Shown in pieces: positions 34,430 through 43,933 of a DNA stretch of 50,596 bases; position 1 is the first letter of the stretch, and each line of letters begins with the position of its first letter. This DNA comes from an uncultured Leptotrichia sp. (lineage in GTDB: Bacteria; Fusobacteriota; Fusobacteriia; Fusobacteriales; Leptotrichiaceae): positions 1 to 50,596 of the forward strand of contig CALEXX010000021.1 in NCBI GenBank assembly GCA_937925095.1. Reading direction: 5' to 3'. The position numbers were made by a program, and so were the translations under genes. A model generated the notes under the pieces. It worked only from the letters and a program-made list of their open reading frames with translations, was not told the DNA's origin and ran no database searches.

Positions 34430-35341
34430 CTAATCAAACATTGCTTCCACAAATTCTTTTACATTGAATTCCTTCAAATCCTCTATTCCTTCTCCAACTC
34501 CTATAAACTTAATCGGCTTCTGGAGTTCTTCAGATATTGGGAATATAATTCCTCCCTTTGCAGTTCCATCAAATTTTGTAAGGATTATTCCTGTCAGTTC
34601 CACAATTTCATTGAAGACCCTCGCCTGCTCCAATCCATTTTGACCAGTTGTACTATCAATAACAAGCAATGTCTCAAAGTTTTCCTGACCTGACTGCTGT
34701 CTTATTATTTTATTTATTTTTTCAAGTTCCTTCATCAGATCTTTTTTATTATGTAGTCTTCCTGCTGTATCAAGTATTACAACATCAAAATTTCTATTTT
34801 TAGCAGTACTCACGGCATCAAATATTACTGCTGCAGGATCACTTCCCTGAGCCTGTTTTACAACTTCAATTCCTGTTCTTTTCCCCCATTCTTCAATCTG
34901 CTCTATCGCAGCTGCCCTGAATGTATCTCCAGCTCCTATTATAACCTTTTTCCCTTTATTTTTAAGCTGATTTGCTATCTTTCCTATGGAAGTTGTCTTT
35001 CCAACTCCATTTACTCCCACAACAAGAATAATATTAAGTTCTCCATCCTTTATCTTTACTCCGGAACTTTCATCAGAGGAATTATTACTTATAAGTTTTT
35101 CCTTCAGCAGTTCCTTCAGCTGATCATACACAGCTTCAGATGTTTTCAGTTTCTTTTTGCTCACTTGCTTTTCTAGCTCTTCCACAAGCTGCATTGTCAT
35201 GTTCATCCCTATATCAGACTGGATTAACAGCTCTTCCAGTTCTTCATACAGATCATCATCAATAGCCTTTCCTAAAAGCACTTCCTTAAGTTTCCCAAAA
35301 AATCCTTTTTTAGGTGCTGCAAGTCTATCTTTTAAACCCAT
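34430..35341 (-). CDS. ftsY: Signal recognition particle receptor FtsY
   Basis: A 303-residue SRP GTPase that docks ribosomes making membrane proteins. The N-terminal part is a short N domain without the long acidic extension of E. coli, and only a few basic residues (KKGFFGKLKEVL) near the start. G motifs are visible: GVNGVGKTTSIGK, GDTFRAAAIEQ, DTAGRLHNK, TKFDGTAKGG and the closing GVGEGIEDLKEF. The ATG shares one base with the tsaB stop, so the two are coupled. Confidence 0.97.
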   Translation of the reverse strand: MGLKDRLAAPKKGFFGKLKEVLLGKAIDDDLYEELEELLIQSDIGMNMTMQLVEELEKQVSKKKLKTSEAVYDQLKELLKEKLISNNSSDESSGVKIKDGELNIILVVGVNGVGKTTSIGKIANQLKNKGKKVIIGAGDTFRAAAIEQIEEWGKRTGIEVVKQAQGSDPAAVIFDAVSTAKNRNFDVVILDTAGRLHNKKDLMKELEKINKIIRQQSGQENFETLLVIDSTTGQNGLEQARVFNEIVELTGIILTKFDGTAKGGIIFPISEELQKPIKFIGVGEGIEDLKEFNVKEFVEAMFD

Positions 35342-36078
35342 TATTTTTTATCCCTTTCCGCCTGAGATTTTTCCAAGTAGTCAGGCTTTAACTGAAAAAT
35401 ATCACTTTTTTCCAATATATTATTTAAAAATATTTGTACAAATGTTGCAGTTGATATTCTCATTCTGTCATCTGTCAGGAACAATACTTTATTTTTTAGT
35501 GTTCCTGTAATTTTTTCCTTGTAATTAATCCCTGCATCTCCAATAATTACTATTTTTTTATTTTTATTATCCAGTTTTTCCAGCAATTTTTCAAGCTTAA
35601 TCACTTCGTAATCCTCAACCTGTTTAAGTTTTTCTTTTGAAGCCTCCATTTCATAAGCTGCACAATATATTTTTTCCTTCCCTGAATCTATCATGGAATA
35701 TATTTCTATTTTACTGTTTTCATCGCTTCCATTATCCTGTGATAAAAAACTACTATCTAAACTGTAAAATGCCTGATAAGCCAAGGAATCCAGCTCATTC
35801 ACCTGATAAAAGTTTACATTTCTTCCATAGAACATTCCTTTTACTACTGATATTGCTATCCTAACTCCTGTAAAAGAACCTGGCCCTATTGAAACTAGAA
35901 CATTTTCTACATTATCCAGTTTTTCTCCTGTCCATGCAAACAGGCTGTCAATCTGGTCAAGTATAGTTGTAGAATGAGTTCTGGAAACTTCGATTTTAAT
36001 CTCTCCCAGTAATCTGTTATCTTTATGTAGGGAAATTCCCGCGAGCTTAGTTGTCGTTGTTATTGCAAAAGTCAACAT
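35341..36078 (-). CDS. tsaB: tRNA t6A biosynthesis protein TsaB
   Basis: A 245-residue actin-fold protein that partners TsaD and TsaE to make the t6A37 modification in tRNAs reading ANN codons. The signature GPGSFTGVRIAISVVKG is at about 67-83, and the N-terminus AITTTTKLAGISL is typical. The C-terminal half is more variable and contains PDYLEKSQAE at the end. It begins inside the 3' end of tsaE (32-base overlap). Confidence 0.95.
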   Translation of the reverse strand: MLTFAITTTTKLAGISLHKDNRLLGEIKIEVSRTHSTTILDQIDSLFAWTGEKLDNVENVLVSIGPGSFTGVRIAISVVKGMFYGRNVNFYQVNELDSLAYQAFYSLDSSFLSQDNGSDENSKIEIYSMIDSGKEKIYCAAYEMEASKEKLKQVEDYEVIKLEKLLEKLDNKNKKIVIIGDAGINYKEKITGTLKNKVLFLTDDRMRISTATFVQIFLNNILEKSDIFQLKPDYLEKSQAERDKK

Positions 36079-36514
36079 ATTCTTTTTCTCCGTTTTTTAA
36101 TTTATACATGGATATTTTCCTGCTTGTTTCATCATTGTAGGCTATTTCAATATATACTGTGTGTTCAGGCATTTCGTCTATTATATTGTCTGCCCATTCA
36201 ACAATGACAACAGCATTTTCTTCACCTATATAATCTTCAAATCCTATTTCATATATTTCTTCAGAATTTATTATTCTGTACGCATCAAAATGATATACTG
36301 TCACATCACCTGAAGTATATTCTATAACATATGTAAATGTAGGGCTCTTTATATTCTCGTGAATATTATATTCCTTACATATCCTTTTTGTAAAGGTTGT
36401 TTTTCCAGTACCCAGATCCCCTATGAGTCCCAGACAGCCTCCATTTTTCATTTTTCCGGCTATTTTAACTGCTAACCTGTCTATTTCCTCAAATGTTAAT
36501 ATTTTTTCCTTCAT
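36047..36514 (-). CDS. tsaE: tRNA t6A biosynthesis ATPase TsaE
   Basis: A 155-residue P-loop protein with GDLGTGKTTFTKRI, SPTFTYV and HFDAYRI, the known TsaE marks. It recharges the TsaBD complex in t6A synthesis. It overlaps tsaB by 32 bases, and the next gene is ftsY, a small housekeeping operon. Confidence 0.96.
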   Translation of the reverse strand: MKEKILTFEEIDRLAVKIAGKMKNGGCLGLIGDLGTGKTTFTKRICKEYNIHENIKSPTFTYVIEYTSGDVTVYHFDAYRIINSEEIYEIGFEDYIGEENAVVIVEWADNIIDEMPEHTVYIEIAYNDETSRKISMYKLKNGEKEYVDFCNNNDN

Positions 36515-36550
36515 TTTTTCCCATTTCTAATTTTTTAAAATTTCTATTAT

Positions 36551-37057
36551 TTATTTTTCAGAATATACATTTATTATTTTTTTTATAATTTCTGTTGTGG
36601 ATATATTGTCAACAAAGGAAAGTATCTTTACTTCTCCGCCATTTTTTTCCACAATTTCTGTTTCAGGTAAATCTTCCTTTCTGTAATCTCCGCCCTTTAC
36701 ATGAATATCCGGCTTTAATAAATCCAGAAGATTTTCTGGAGTCTTTTCATCAAATATTACAGTAAAATCAACAAATTTTAATCCAAGAAGCATTTCAGCC
36801 CTAAACTTTTCAGGATTTATAGGCCTCTTATCTCCCTTATTTGTTTTTACGGAACTGTCACTATTTACTCCTACTACAAGAACATCTCCCAAATATCTCG
36901 CTTCCTCAAGATAGGTAAGATGTCCAACATGAAGTATATCAAACACTCCATTTGTAAAAACTACTTTTTTTCCGCTTTCCTGCAATTCCTTTATTTTTTT
37001 CTGCATCTCCCCTTGAGAAAGAAGATTCTGCTTAAAATTTCCGGCAATTTTTGTCAT
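36551..37057 (-). CDS. rfaE2: D-glycero-beta-D-manno-heptose 1-phosphate adenylyltransferase
   Basis: A 168-residue stand-alone nucleotidyltransferase, equal to the C-terminal domain of HldE. Motifs are FTNGVFDILHVGHLTYLEEA with the HxGH site, then DVLVVGVNSDSSVK, and PDIHVKGGDYR. It activates heptose for the inner core of LPS, which fits the LptD-like protein at 19273. Stand-alone rfaE2 is common outside enterobacteria. It leads the tsaE-tsaB-ftsY group. Confidence 0.93.
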   Translation of the reverse strand: MTKIAGNFKQNLLSQGEMQKKIKELQESGKKVVFTNGVFDILHVGHLTYLEEARYLGDVLVVGVNSDSSVKTNKGDKRPINPEKFRAEMLLGLKFVDFTVIFDEKTPENLLDLLKPDIHVKGGDYRKEDLPETEIVEKNGGEVKILSFVDNISTTEIIKKIINVYSEK

Positions 37058-37194
37058 TCCATATCTCCAATTTTATTTTCAATAATTTTTCATTATTATA
37101 AATTATAGCACATTTTTTCGATTATGAGATATTTTTTTACTAATTATTTGAAATATATTCACAATTTTTCCTATTTTATTCATTTTCAAAAATA

Positions 37195-37300
37195 GGAGCA
37201 GTGGCTGTCTGACAAGAAAAACTTAAAAATTAATATGAAAATGTTTTTTATATTTTTTCATACACTTTATTTTTTCTATCTTGAGACAGTTTTCTGCTCC
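37195..37300. repeat. Inverted-repeat element D
   Basis: GGAGCA (37195) and TGCTCC (to 37300) form outer arms; inside, GGCTGTCTGACAAG faces CTTGAGACAGTTTT imperfectly. It lies between rfaE2 and the P-ATPase gene within a 306-base gap; the rest of the gap is AT-rich with no gene. Related to elements A-C by the GAGACAG end. It may terminate the P-ATPase transcript. Confidence 0.6.
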
Positions 37301-37363
37301 CCATTTAAAATTATTTCATTCTAAAACTTCATTTCACAAATATTTTTAAAATTTATTCTATAT

Positions 37364-39541
37364 TTAAAATTTTCCTTTCATAACTCTCATGGCATTTAAA
37401 ATTGCAAGCAGAGCAACACCAACATCTGCAAAAACTGCCTCCCACATTGTTGCATGTCCTCCAATTCCGAGTGCAAGTACTATAAACTTAACTCCTAATG
37501 CAATTATTATATTCTGCCACACTATTGTACGGGTTCTTTTTGCTATTTTCATTGCAGTTACTATTTTAGAAGGTTCATCATTCATTATTACCACATCTGC
37601 AGCTTCTATTGCCGCATCACTTCCAACTCCTCCCATAGCAACTCCTATATCAGCTCTTGCCAGAACAGGAGCATCATTTATTCCGTCACCTACAAATATA
37701 ATTTTTTCATTTTCTGATTTTTGCATAAAAAGTTCTTCAAGCTTTTGTACCTTCTGATCAGGAAGTAATTCTGTAAATACTTTGTCTATATGCAGTTTCT
37801 CTGCTATACTTTCTCCAATTTTTCTTGTATCCCCTGTCAGCATTACAACTTCTTTTACACCATTTTTCTTCATTTCTTCCACTGCCTTCATGGAATCTTC
37901 CTTTATCTCATCGGCAATCAGTATATTTCCAATATATTTTCCGTCAGCTGCAACATAAATAACCGTACCTGCTTCTTCACTTTCTGTAAAACTGATATTT
38001 TCCTTATTCATAAGTTTGGCATTTCCGGCTGTTATTTTTCTTCCATCAGCGATAACTTTTATTCCATATCCTGAAATTTCCTCAAAATCAGAAATTAAAG
38101 CCTTATTTATTTTTTCATAATTTCTTTCATATTCTTCAACTATTGAGCAAGCAATAGGATGATTTGAAAAGCTTTCTGCATAAGCTGTATACTTCAGAAG
38201 TTCATCCTTTGACCATTTAGAGTCAGACACATTAATTTCTGTAACCTTAAATATTCCTTTAGTCAATGTTCCTGTTTTATCCATAACTACTGTACTTACT
38301 TTATTCAAGGCTTCCAGATAATTCCCACCTTTAATTAATATCCCATGTTTTGAAGCTCCACCAATTCCACCAAAGAAACCTAACGGTATGGAGATTACAA
38401 GGGCACATGGACATGATAAAACTAGAAATACAAGACCTTTATATATCCATTCTGAATAATCGGAAAAAACTGCACCTCTTATAAATAACGGTGGAACAAT
38501 AGAAATTAACACAGCAATGATAACAACCACCGGAGTATAATAACTTGCAAACTTTGTTATAAAATTTTCTGTTTTAGATTTTTTACTGCTTGCATTCTGA
38601 ACCAGATCCAATATTTTAGAAACTGTTGATTCAGAAAATATTTTAGTCACTTTTACATTGATAAGTCCTGTCTTATTAATGTATCCGCTCAAAATTTGGC
38701 TTCCTTCCCCCATTTCACGCGGAAGTGATTCACCTGTCAAGGCAGATGTATCAAAAGTCGAATACCCACTTACAATTTCCCCATCCAGTGGAACTTTTTC
38801 CCCCGGTTTTACAATTATAATATCTCCTGGTTTTACATCCTCAGGTAAAACCTTTTCTATTTTGTCTCCTATTTTTAAATTTGCAAAATCAGGTCTAATA
38901 TCCATCAGCTCAGAAATCGACTTTCTCGATCTATTTACTGCTATTCCCTGAAACATTTCTCCCAACTGGTAGAAAAGCATTACCGCCACAGCTTCAGGAT
39001 ACTCTCCCACAACAAATGCACCTATTGTAGCAATACTCATTAAAAAGTTTTCGTCAAAAATTCTTCCTCTTTTTATATTTTTAAAAGCCTTTAAAAGTAC
39101 ATCTCCTCCAACTATTATATAGCTCAGAAGATATAATCTCATTCTTACTCCCCTGTATTTAAAAGGTAAAGGCAACATAAGGGCAAGGCAGAAAAATATT
39201 CCACCAACTATAAGTAGTTTTATTATTCTTGTAACTTCCCCACCATGATTATTAGAATGTGCATGTGCATCTGCATGTCCATGAACTTCTTTGTTATCAG
39301 CTTTCCTTCTTGAAGAAACAGTTACTCCATCTTCAATACTGTCTGCTATTTTTTGAATCGTGTCTATTAATTTAATTTCATTTGTTTCACTTGTTTTAAT
39401 AAGTATTTTTTCACCAATAAAGTCAAGATTTGCCTCTTCTATTTCATTAATATCATTTATTTTTTTCTCTATTTTTGCTGCACAGTTTGCACATTGCAGA
39501 CCTTTTATAGATAAAATTATTTGGTTACTTTCGCTTTTCAT
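37364..39541 (-). CDS. Zn/Cd/Pb-type P1B ATPase
   Basis: A 725-residue metal export pump; I start it at the ATG at 39541 because GAAGGGG is 7 bases upstream (an upstream start adds six residues). The N-terminal HMA domain has GLQCANCAAK (Cys17, Cys20), followed by a His-rich string HGHADAHAH. Membrane motif SCPCALVIS, phosphorylation site DKTGTLTKG, and hinge GDGINDAPVLARADIG are intact. The CPC motif with a Zn/Cd-type final helix, plus the CadC-type regulator upstream, points to ZntA/CadA rather than CopA. It exports Zn(II), Cd(II) or Pb(II). Confidence 0.9.
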   Translation of the reverse strand: MKSESNQIILSIKGLQCANCAAKIEKKINDINEIEEANLDFIGEKILIKTSETNEIKLIDTIQKIADSIEDGVTVSSRRKADNKEVHGHADAHAHSNNHGGEVTRIIKLLIVGGIFFCLALMLPLPFKYRGVRMRLYLLSYIIVGGDVLLKAFKNIKRGRIFDENFLMSIATIGAFVVGEYPEAVAVMLFYQLGEMFQGIAVNRSRKSISELMDIRPDFANLKIGDKIEKVLPEDVKPGDIIIVKPGEKVPLDGEIVSGYSTFDTSALTGESLPREMGEGSQILSGYINKTGLINVKVTKIFSESTVSKILDLVQNASSKKSKTENFITKFASYYTPVVVIIAVLISIVPPLFIRGAVFSDYSEWIYKGLVFLVLSCPCALVISIPLGFFGGIGGASKHGILIKGGNYLEALNKVSTVVMDKTGTLTKGIFKVTEINVSDSKWSKDELLKYTAYAESFSNHPIACSIVEEYERNYEKINKALISDFEEISGYGIKVIADGRKITAGNAKLMNKENISFTESEEAGTVIYVAADGKYIGNILIADEIKEDSMKAVEEMKKNGVKEVVMLTGDTRKIGESIAEKLHIDKVFTELLPDQKVQKLEELFMQKSENEKIIFVGDGINDAPVLARADIGVAMGGVGSDAAIEAADVVIMNDEPSKIVTAMKIAKRTRTIVWQNIIIALGVKFIVLALGIGGHATMWEAVFADVGVALLAILNAMRVMKGKF

Positions 39542-39641
39542 TTTTATCCCCTTCGACATAAATACATAATTCCTAAATACATAATAATTCTAATCCATGA
39601 TAAAAGCCATATAAATTCTACAATTTTATTAATTTAACTGA

Positions 39642-39998
39642 TTATCTCTTTTCAGATATATGAGTCAACCCCTGATCTACAATGTGCTTAATATGGTCAT
39701 CATCTAACGAGTAATAGACAACCTTTCCTTTTTTTCTATGTTTTACAAGCCTTCCCTGTTTAAGCACCCTCAACTGATGAGAAATAGCTGATTGCGTCAT
39801 TCCAAGTAAAGCAGCAATATCACATACGCACATTTCAGACTGGAATAGAGCGCTCAATATTTTGATTCTTGTACTATCTCCTAATATTTTAAAGAAATCA
39901 CCTAAATCATATAAAAGTTCTTCCTCAGGTAATTTTATTTTATCAATTACCTCCTGATGTATAACAGTACATTCGCAAACTAGTGTTTCTTTTTTCAT
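39642..39998 (-). CDS. ArsR/SmtB-family metal repressor, CadC-like
   Basis: A 118-residue winged-helix repressor. It has the cysteines Cys8 and Cys10 near the start and Cys57 and Cys59 in EMCVCDIA of helix alpha-3, the layout of the CadC site for Cd(II), Pb(II) and Zn(II). The recognition helix has MTQSAISHQLRVLK. AGAGGTGA precedes the ATG. It is transcribed ahead of the P-ATPase gene and likely represses both from the palindrome at 40034-40059. Confidence 0.93.
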   Translation of the reverse strand: MKKETLVCECTVIHQEVIDKIKLPEEELLYDLGDFFKILGDSTRIKILSALFQSEMCVCDIAALLGMTQSAISHQLRVLKQGRLVKHRKKGKVVYYSLDDDHIKHIVDQGLTHISEKR

Positions 39999-40033
39999 TT
40001 TTCACCTCTCTGTTGTATATTATAGTTTTTTAT

Positions 40034-40059
40034 AACATATGAGCGATTGTTCATATGTT
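40034..40059 (-). promoter_or_regulatory. Operator of the ArsR/CadC regulator
   Basis: AACATATGA (40034-40042) is a perfect inverted copy of TCATATGTT (40051-40059) with an 8-base centre. On the minus strand it contains ATATGAACA, close to the SmtB/CadC-type sites with TGAAC or TGAACA. It is 36 bases upstream of the regulator start. Confidence 0.75.
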
Positions 40060-40098
40060 AATTATATAGAATTACGTATTTTTTGTCAACTGGTTTTA

Positions 40099-40755
40099 TT
40101 AATTTTCAAACAAATTAATGTCATTTTTATTATTTGTTATTACTAATAATATATTTCCCTTTTCTATTACAGTTTCAGAATTAGGACTTATATTCATATG
40201 TTCTTTTCCTTGTTTTATTCCTATGATATTCATTTCATATTTGTTACGTAAATCCAGTTCCTTCAAATTTTTTCCTATAAATTCTTCCGGAACTTCAAAT
40301 TCAAAAATATTGTATTCTTCAGAAAATTTAAAGTAATCTGTCAGTTTAGGATTCATAATTTTCTTTGCTAAAGTTTCTCCCATTTCCCTTTCCGGGTAAA
40401 CAACCATATCTGCACCTATTTTTTCTAAAACCTTTCCCTGCTTTTCAGTTCTGGCTTTACATATAATTTTTTTTATGCCAAGTTCTTTTAAAGTGACAGT
40501 TATTAAAATACTGGACTGTATATCTGTTCCAATACACACAAAAGCAGTATCAAAATCATTATTAATCACTTTTTTCAGGGCATTTTCATCAGTTGCATTT
40601 AAAACAACAGCATTACCCACAATCTGATTATCAATAATATGCTGTATAACTTCCTCATTTTCATCAATAGCTAAAACTGTTTTATTATTTTCATACAGTG
40701 TTCTTGCAACACTTTTCCCAAAACGTCCTATACCGATAACAAGATATCCTTCCAT
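40099..40755 (-). CDS. K+ uptake regulatory subunit KtrA/TrkA type
   Basis: A 218-residue cytoplasmic gating protein. The RCK-N domain carries the Rossmann motif GIGRFGKSVARTL with the acidic end IDENEE; the RCK-C domain starts at about 140. It binds NAD/ATP nucleotides and opens the membrane subunit encoded just upstream (21 bases). The length of about 220 residues and pairing with one TrkH-like subunit fit KtrAB. Confidence 0.92.
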   Translation of the reverse strand: MEGYLVIGIGRFGKSVARTLYENNKTVLAIDENEEVIQHIIDNQIVGNAVVLNATDENALKKVINNDFDTAFVCIGTDIQSSILITVTLKELGIKKIICKARTEKQGKVLEKIGADMVVYPEREMGETLAKKIMNPKLTDYFKFSEEYNIFEFEVPEEFIGKNLKELDLRNKYEMNIIGIKQGKEHMNISPNSETVIEKGNILLVITNNKNDINLFEN

Positions 40756-40776
40756 TTTTTATATTCCTTTCTAAAA

Positions 40777-42117
40777 TCATCCTATTAGTATATTTTCCTC
40801 AGGATATTTATATTTTCCTGATTTTATCTTTTTCAATGATAATGCTGACACTATTGTCAAGGGACCGACCCTACCAATAAACATAGTAATTATTAGTAAA
40901 ATTTTCGACATATCCCCAAGATAAGGAGTCAAGTTTCTTGTCACTCCTGCTGTTCCAAATGCTGAAACTAGTTCAAATAACAGATTTATAACATTTACAT
41001 CCGGTTCTAACAATATAAGTAAAAATAAAACAACTATTATATAACATATTGATATAAAAACTATTGAAACCGCTCTGTTAAAGTTTGTCCAGCTTATTTT
41101 CCTTCCATTATATTCTATGTATTCCTTATTTTTAATTATTGTTATCACTCCTAAAACAATTAGGCCAAATGTAGTTGTTTTTATTCCTCCTCCTGTTGAT
41201 CCAGGAGAGGCTCCGATAAACATCAGAAAAACAAATGAAAGTGCTGTAATTTCCTTCATTCCGGCAAGTGACATAGTATTAAATCCTGCTGTTCTGGCAG
41301 TTACACTTTGAAAAAATGACGCTCCGATTTTTTCTATAAATGTATAATTTCCCATGGTTTTTACATTAGCATATTCAAAAATAAATATAAAAAATGCTCC
41401 AAAAATAACAAATCCCGCAGTTACCTTTAATACTATCTTTGAAGTGGTAGTAATTCTCTTATCTTCTTTTCTTAAATATCTATAAACATTAATTACAGTG
41501 GAAAAACCCAGTCCTCCAACTATTATAAGTATAGGAACTGCTGTATTTATTATCACACTTCCCTTAAAGGACTCTAAATTATCTGAAAATAAAGAAAAGC
41601 CTGCATTACAAAATGCTGAAACCGAATGAAATACAGAATAATAGATTGCCTCTGAAATTTTAAATTTTTTGATAAATTCAAAAAATAATATGACTGCTCC
41701 TATTAATTCTATCAATAAAACTGTAATAATTACCTTTTTTATATATTTATGTATATTAAATACTGTTTCAGCGTTTATATCTTCCTGCACGACTTTCTTA
41801 GTATAATAGCTGATTTCCTTTGAAACCAGTAATATTAAAAGGGAGGAAAATGTAATAAGACCTATTCCTCCTAATTGAATTAAAATCAGTATTATCGTTT
41901 TACCAATTAAATTATAAGTAGTGCTTACATCATTTACTGTAAGCCCTGTTACACAAACTGCCGAAGTTGCAGTAAATATTCCTTCTATTAATTTTGTCCC
42001 TTTTCCACTTATTGTAACAAAAGGTAAAGAAAGAATTCCACCTCCTATTAATATTACTATAAAAAAGGACGTTAAAATAGTTATATAAGGTGAAAAATAT
42101 ACTTTCTTTTTTAACAT
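40777..42117 (-). CDS. K+ uptake membrane subunit KtrB/TrkH type
   Basis: A 446-residue potassium transporter with four M1-P-M2 repeats. Filter-like loops can be seen as SAVCVTGLT, SAFCNAGFS, GASPGSTGGG and SAFGTAGVT, each with the key glycine. It takes up K+ with Na+ or the membrane potential. It is followed by the regulatory subunit and preceded by a MarR gene at 21 bases, suggesting one operon of three genes. Confidence 0.93.
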   Translation of the reverse strand: MLKKKVYFSPYITILTSFFIVILIGGGILSLPFVTISGKGTKLIEGIFTATSAVCVTGLTVNDVSTTYNLIGKTIILILIQLGGIGLITFSSLLILLVSKEISYYTKKVVQEDINAETVFNIHKYIKKVIITVLLIELIGAVILFFEFIKKFKISEAIYYSVFHSVSAFCNAGFSLFSDNLESFKGSVIINTAVPILIIVGGLGFSTVINVYRYLRKEDKRITTTSKIVLKVTAGFVIFGAFFIFIFEYANVKTMGNYTFIEKIGASFFQSVTARTAGFNTMSLAGMKEITALSFVFLMFIGASPGSTGGGIKTTTFGLIVLGVITIIKNKEYIEYNGRKISWTNFNRAVSIVFISICYIIVVLFLLILLEPDVNVINLLFELVSAFGTAGVTRNLTPYLGDMSKILLIITMFIGRVGPLTIVSALSLKKIKSGKYKYPEENILIG

Positions 42118-42137
42118 CTGTCTCTTCCTTCTAAAAA

Positions 42138-42596
42138 TTATAAATTTTTCTGATTTTCTTCCATTAACTCTGCAAATTCTGTAATAACTTTTGCCACATT
42201 ATTCATGTATTCTTTTTCTCCTGCCATTGATTCAACTTTCTTGAAAATATCTCCCCAGCAGGCATACACTTCAGGCATAATTTTCTTACCTTCTTTTGTT
42301 ATTTTAGTAAATGACTGTTTTCCAACTTTTATCCTCTCCACATATCCCTTTGATACAAGTTTGTCAACAAATCTCGTAACAGTAGAAGGCGCTATTGTAA
42401 GTGTTTCTGATATTTTATTAACTGACAGCCCTTCTTCATCTTCCTGTAATAATACCATCAGAAAACCATGTGTAGGACATATGTCCATTTTACTGAAAGA
42501 TTCCTCAGCAACCTTATTTACTATTCTGAATAACTTTGATATTGTAAAATAAAGACATCCTTTTACTTCCGCTTCTCCCTTGTCGCAATTGTTCAT
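42138..42596 (-). CDS. MarR-family transcription regulator
   Basis: A 152-residue winged-helix regulator with the recognition segment LTIAPSTVTRFVDKLVSKGYVERIK and a dimer-forming helix at each end. Cys at 4, 14, 39 and 113 might serve as redox sensors. It sits first in the potassium uptake operon, an unusual partner. A perfect palindrome ATAACGTTAT lies upstream at about 42663-42672 and may be its operator. AGAGGAG precedes the start. Confidence 0.88.
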   Translation of the reverse strand: MNNCDKGEAEVKGCLYFTISKLFRIVNKVAEESFSKMDICPTHGFLMVLLQEDEEGLSVNKISETLTIAPSTVTRFVDKLVSKGYVERIKVGKQSFTKITKEGKKIMPEVYACWGDIFKKVESMAGEKEYMNNVAKVITEFAELMEENQKNL

Positions 42597-42746
42597 GAAT
42601 TTCTCCTCTCCAAAATTTATACAGATATCTTTATTTTTTAACTTTTAAAAATCTGATATTTGTATAACGTTATGTTCTTTTTTTATTTATACCACATTTT
42701 TTTAAGATTTTCAACATTTGTAAATTTTTTATATTATAAATTGAAA

Positions 42747-42792
42747 TGTACTGCACCTCCAATCTTGTGTCCAACTTTTTGGGGTTAGTACA
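42747..42792. mobile_element. 46-base IS3-like remnant with both ends
   Basis: The stretch begins TGTACT and ends AGTACA, with CCAACTTTTTGGGGTTAGTACA-like sequence typical of an IS150-group terminus at one end and TGTACTGCACCTCC at the other. It looks like a left and a right end joined with everything between them lost. Its complement matches 1334-1365 in 26 of 32 bases. No transposase nearby. Confidence 0.5.
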
Positions 42793-42806
42793 AAACTACA
42801 TTTTCT

Positions 42807-43919
42807 TTATTTTAATTGTTTTAATCCTGAAAAATATTTATTCTCACAAAAGATCCAAACCGATTTCAGAATTATATATACAGGAATCGCAATAAAGGCT
42901 CCTCCTATTCCAAACAATGCTCCTCCTATAAGAACTACAAGCAGGGTTGTAATTGGATGAATTTTAAGGGAAGCTCTTGTAAGCCATGGTTTTATTATAT
43001 TTGCTTCAATAGTCTGAAGTATAGTTATGCACACTATTATCATTATTGTAAGCCTGAAAGACTTTGTCATGGCATACATTATTACCGGTATCAGTCCTAT
43101 AAACGGTCCTATAAACGGAATAACGTTTCCTATTCCTATTATAAGTGCAAATAACGAACTATACTCAAGTTTCAAAAAGAAAAATATTATGTAGGAACAT
43201 ATACCTACAATCATACTGTCCTTCATTGTTACTATTATATAGTCACCTATTGACTTATTCATATCCTTTATTAATCCTATCCAGTCTCTAAGTCCATAGT
43301 CTGTAAGCTTTTCTTCAACCTTTTTTTCAATACTGTCATAACTGAATATAAGCATTATTGTAAAAATAGGTGTCATAAAAAGTAAACTGAACATACTATT
43401 TAACACTGAAAAACTTGAATTTAAAACCTTCAGCGTATTGTTTATTATTACTTCTTTGGAATTTATTATAGTATCCTTTAAATCAATGTTATTTGATTCC
43501 AGAAAAGCAAACATATCCTTCTGCATTTTATCCTGATTTTTCAGAAAAAACTCAATCAGGCTCGATAACTGTTTTGCAACTATCGGAATAAATGCAAGAA
43601 CAATATATATAAAAATTGAAAAAAATATTATCAGAACTATTAAAATAGCAAGATTTCTATTCAATTTTTTACTTTTTTTCCCATTCACTGTGAGTGAGGA
43701 ATTTTTTTGCTTTTCACTTAGCATATCTATAAAAGGCATAAGTGAATAAACTATAACAAACGAAAGTATAAACGGGAAAATTGTACTTATTACTAATTTT
43801 AGCGGTTTTACAAAATAACTGTAAACCTGAAAAAATAAAAGTATGGAAATTAGGGCTAAAACATTTACAATTAGTATATTTCTTATCTTTTTTATCTTTT
43901 CTTCATTATAAATTTTCAT
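42807..43919 (-). CDS. AI-2E family (PerM-type) membrane transporter
   Basis: A 370-residue permease with eight helices: two near the N-terminus, an extracytoplasmic loop rich in Lys/Asn/Ser (about 120-190), and the conserved end with IPFIGPFIGLIPVI and a final hydrophobic pair. Members have been linked to autoinducer-2 export, or to Na+/H+ exchange; substrate cannot be read here. GGAGCAGTC precedes the ATG, and the next gene der is 14 bases upstream. Confidence 0.9.
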   Translation of the reverse strand: MKIYNEEKIKKIRNILIVNVLALISILLFFQVYSYFVKPLKLVISTIFPFILSFVIVYSLMPFIDMLSEKQKNSSLTVNGKKSKKLNRNLAILIVLIIFFSIFIYIVLAFIPIVAKQLSSLIEFFLKNQDKMQKDMFAFLESNNIDLKDTIINSKEVIINNTLKVLNSSFSVLNSMFSLLFMTPIFTIMLIFSYDSIEKKVEEKLTDYGLRDWIGLIKDMNKSIGDYIIVTMKDSMIVGICSYIIFFFLKLEYSSLFALIIGIGNVIPFIGPFIGLIPVIMYAMTKSFRLTIMIIVCITILQTIEANIIKPWLTRASLKIHPITTLLVVLIGGALFGIGGAFIAIPVYIILKSVWIFCENKYFSGLKQLK

Positions 43920-43933
43920 GACTGCTCCTACAA

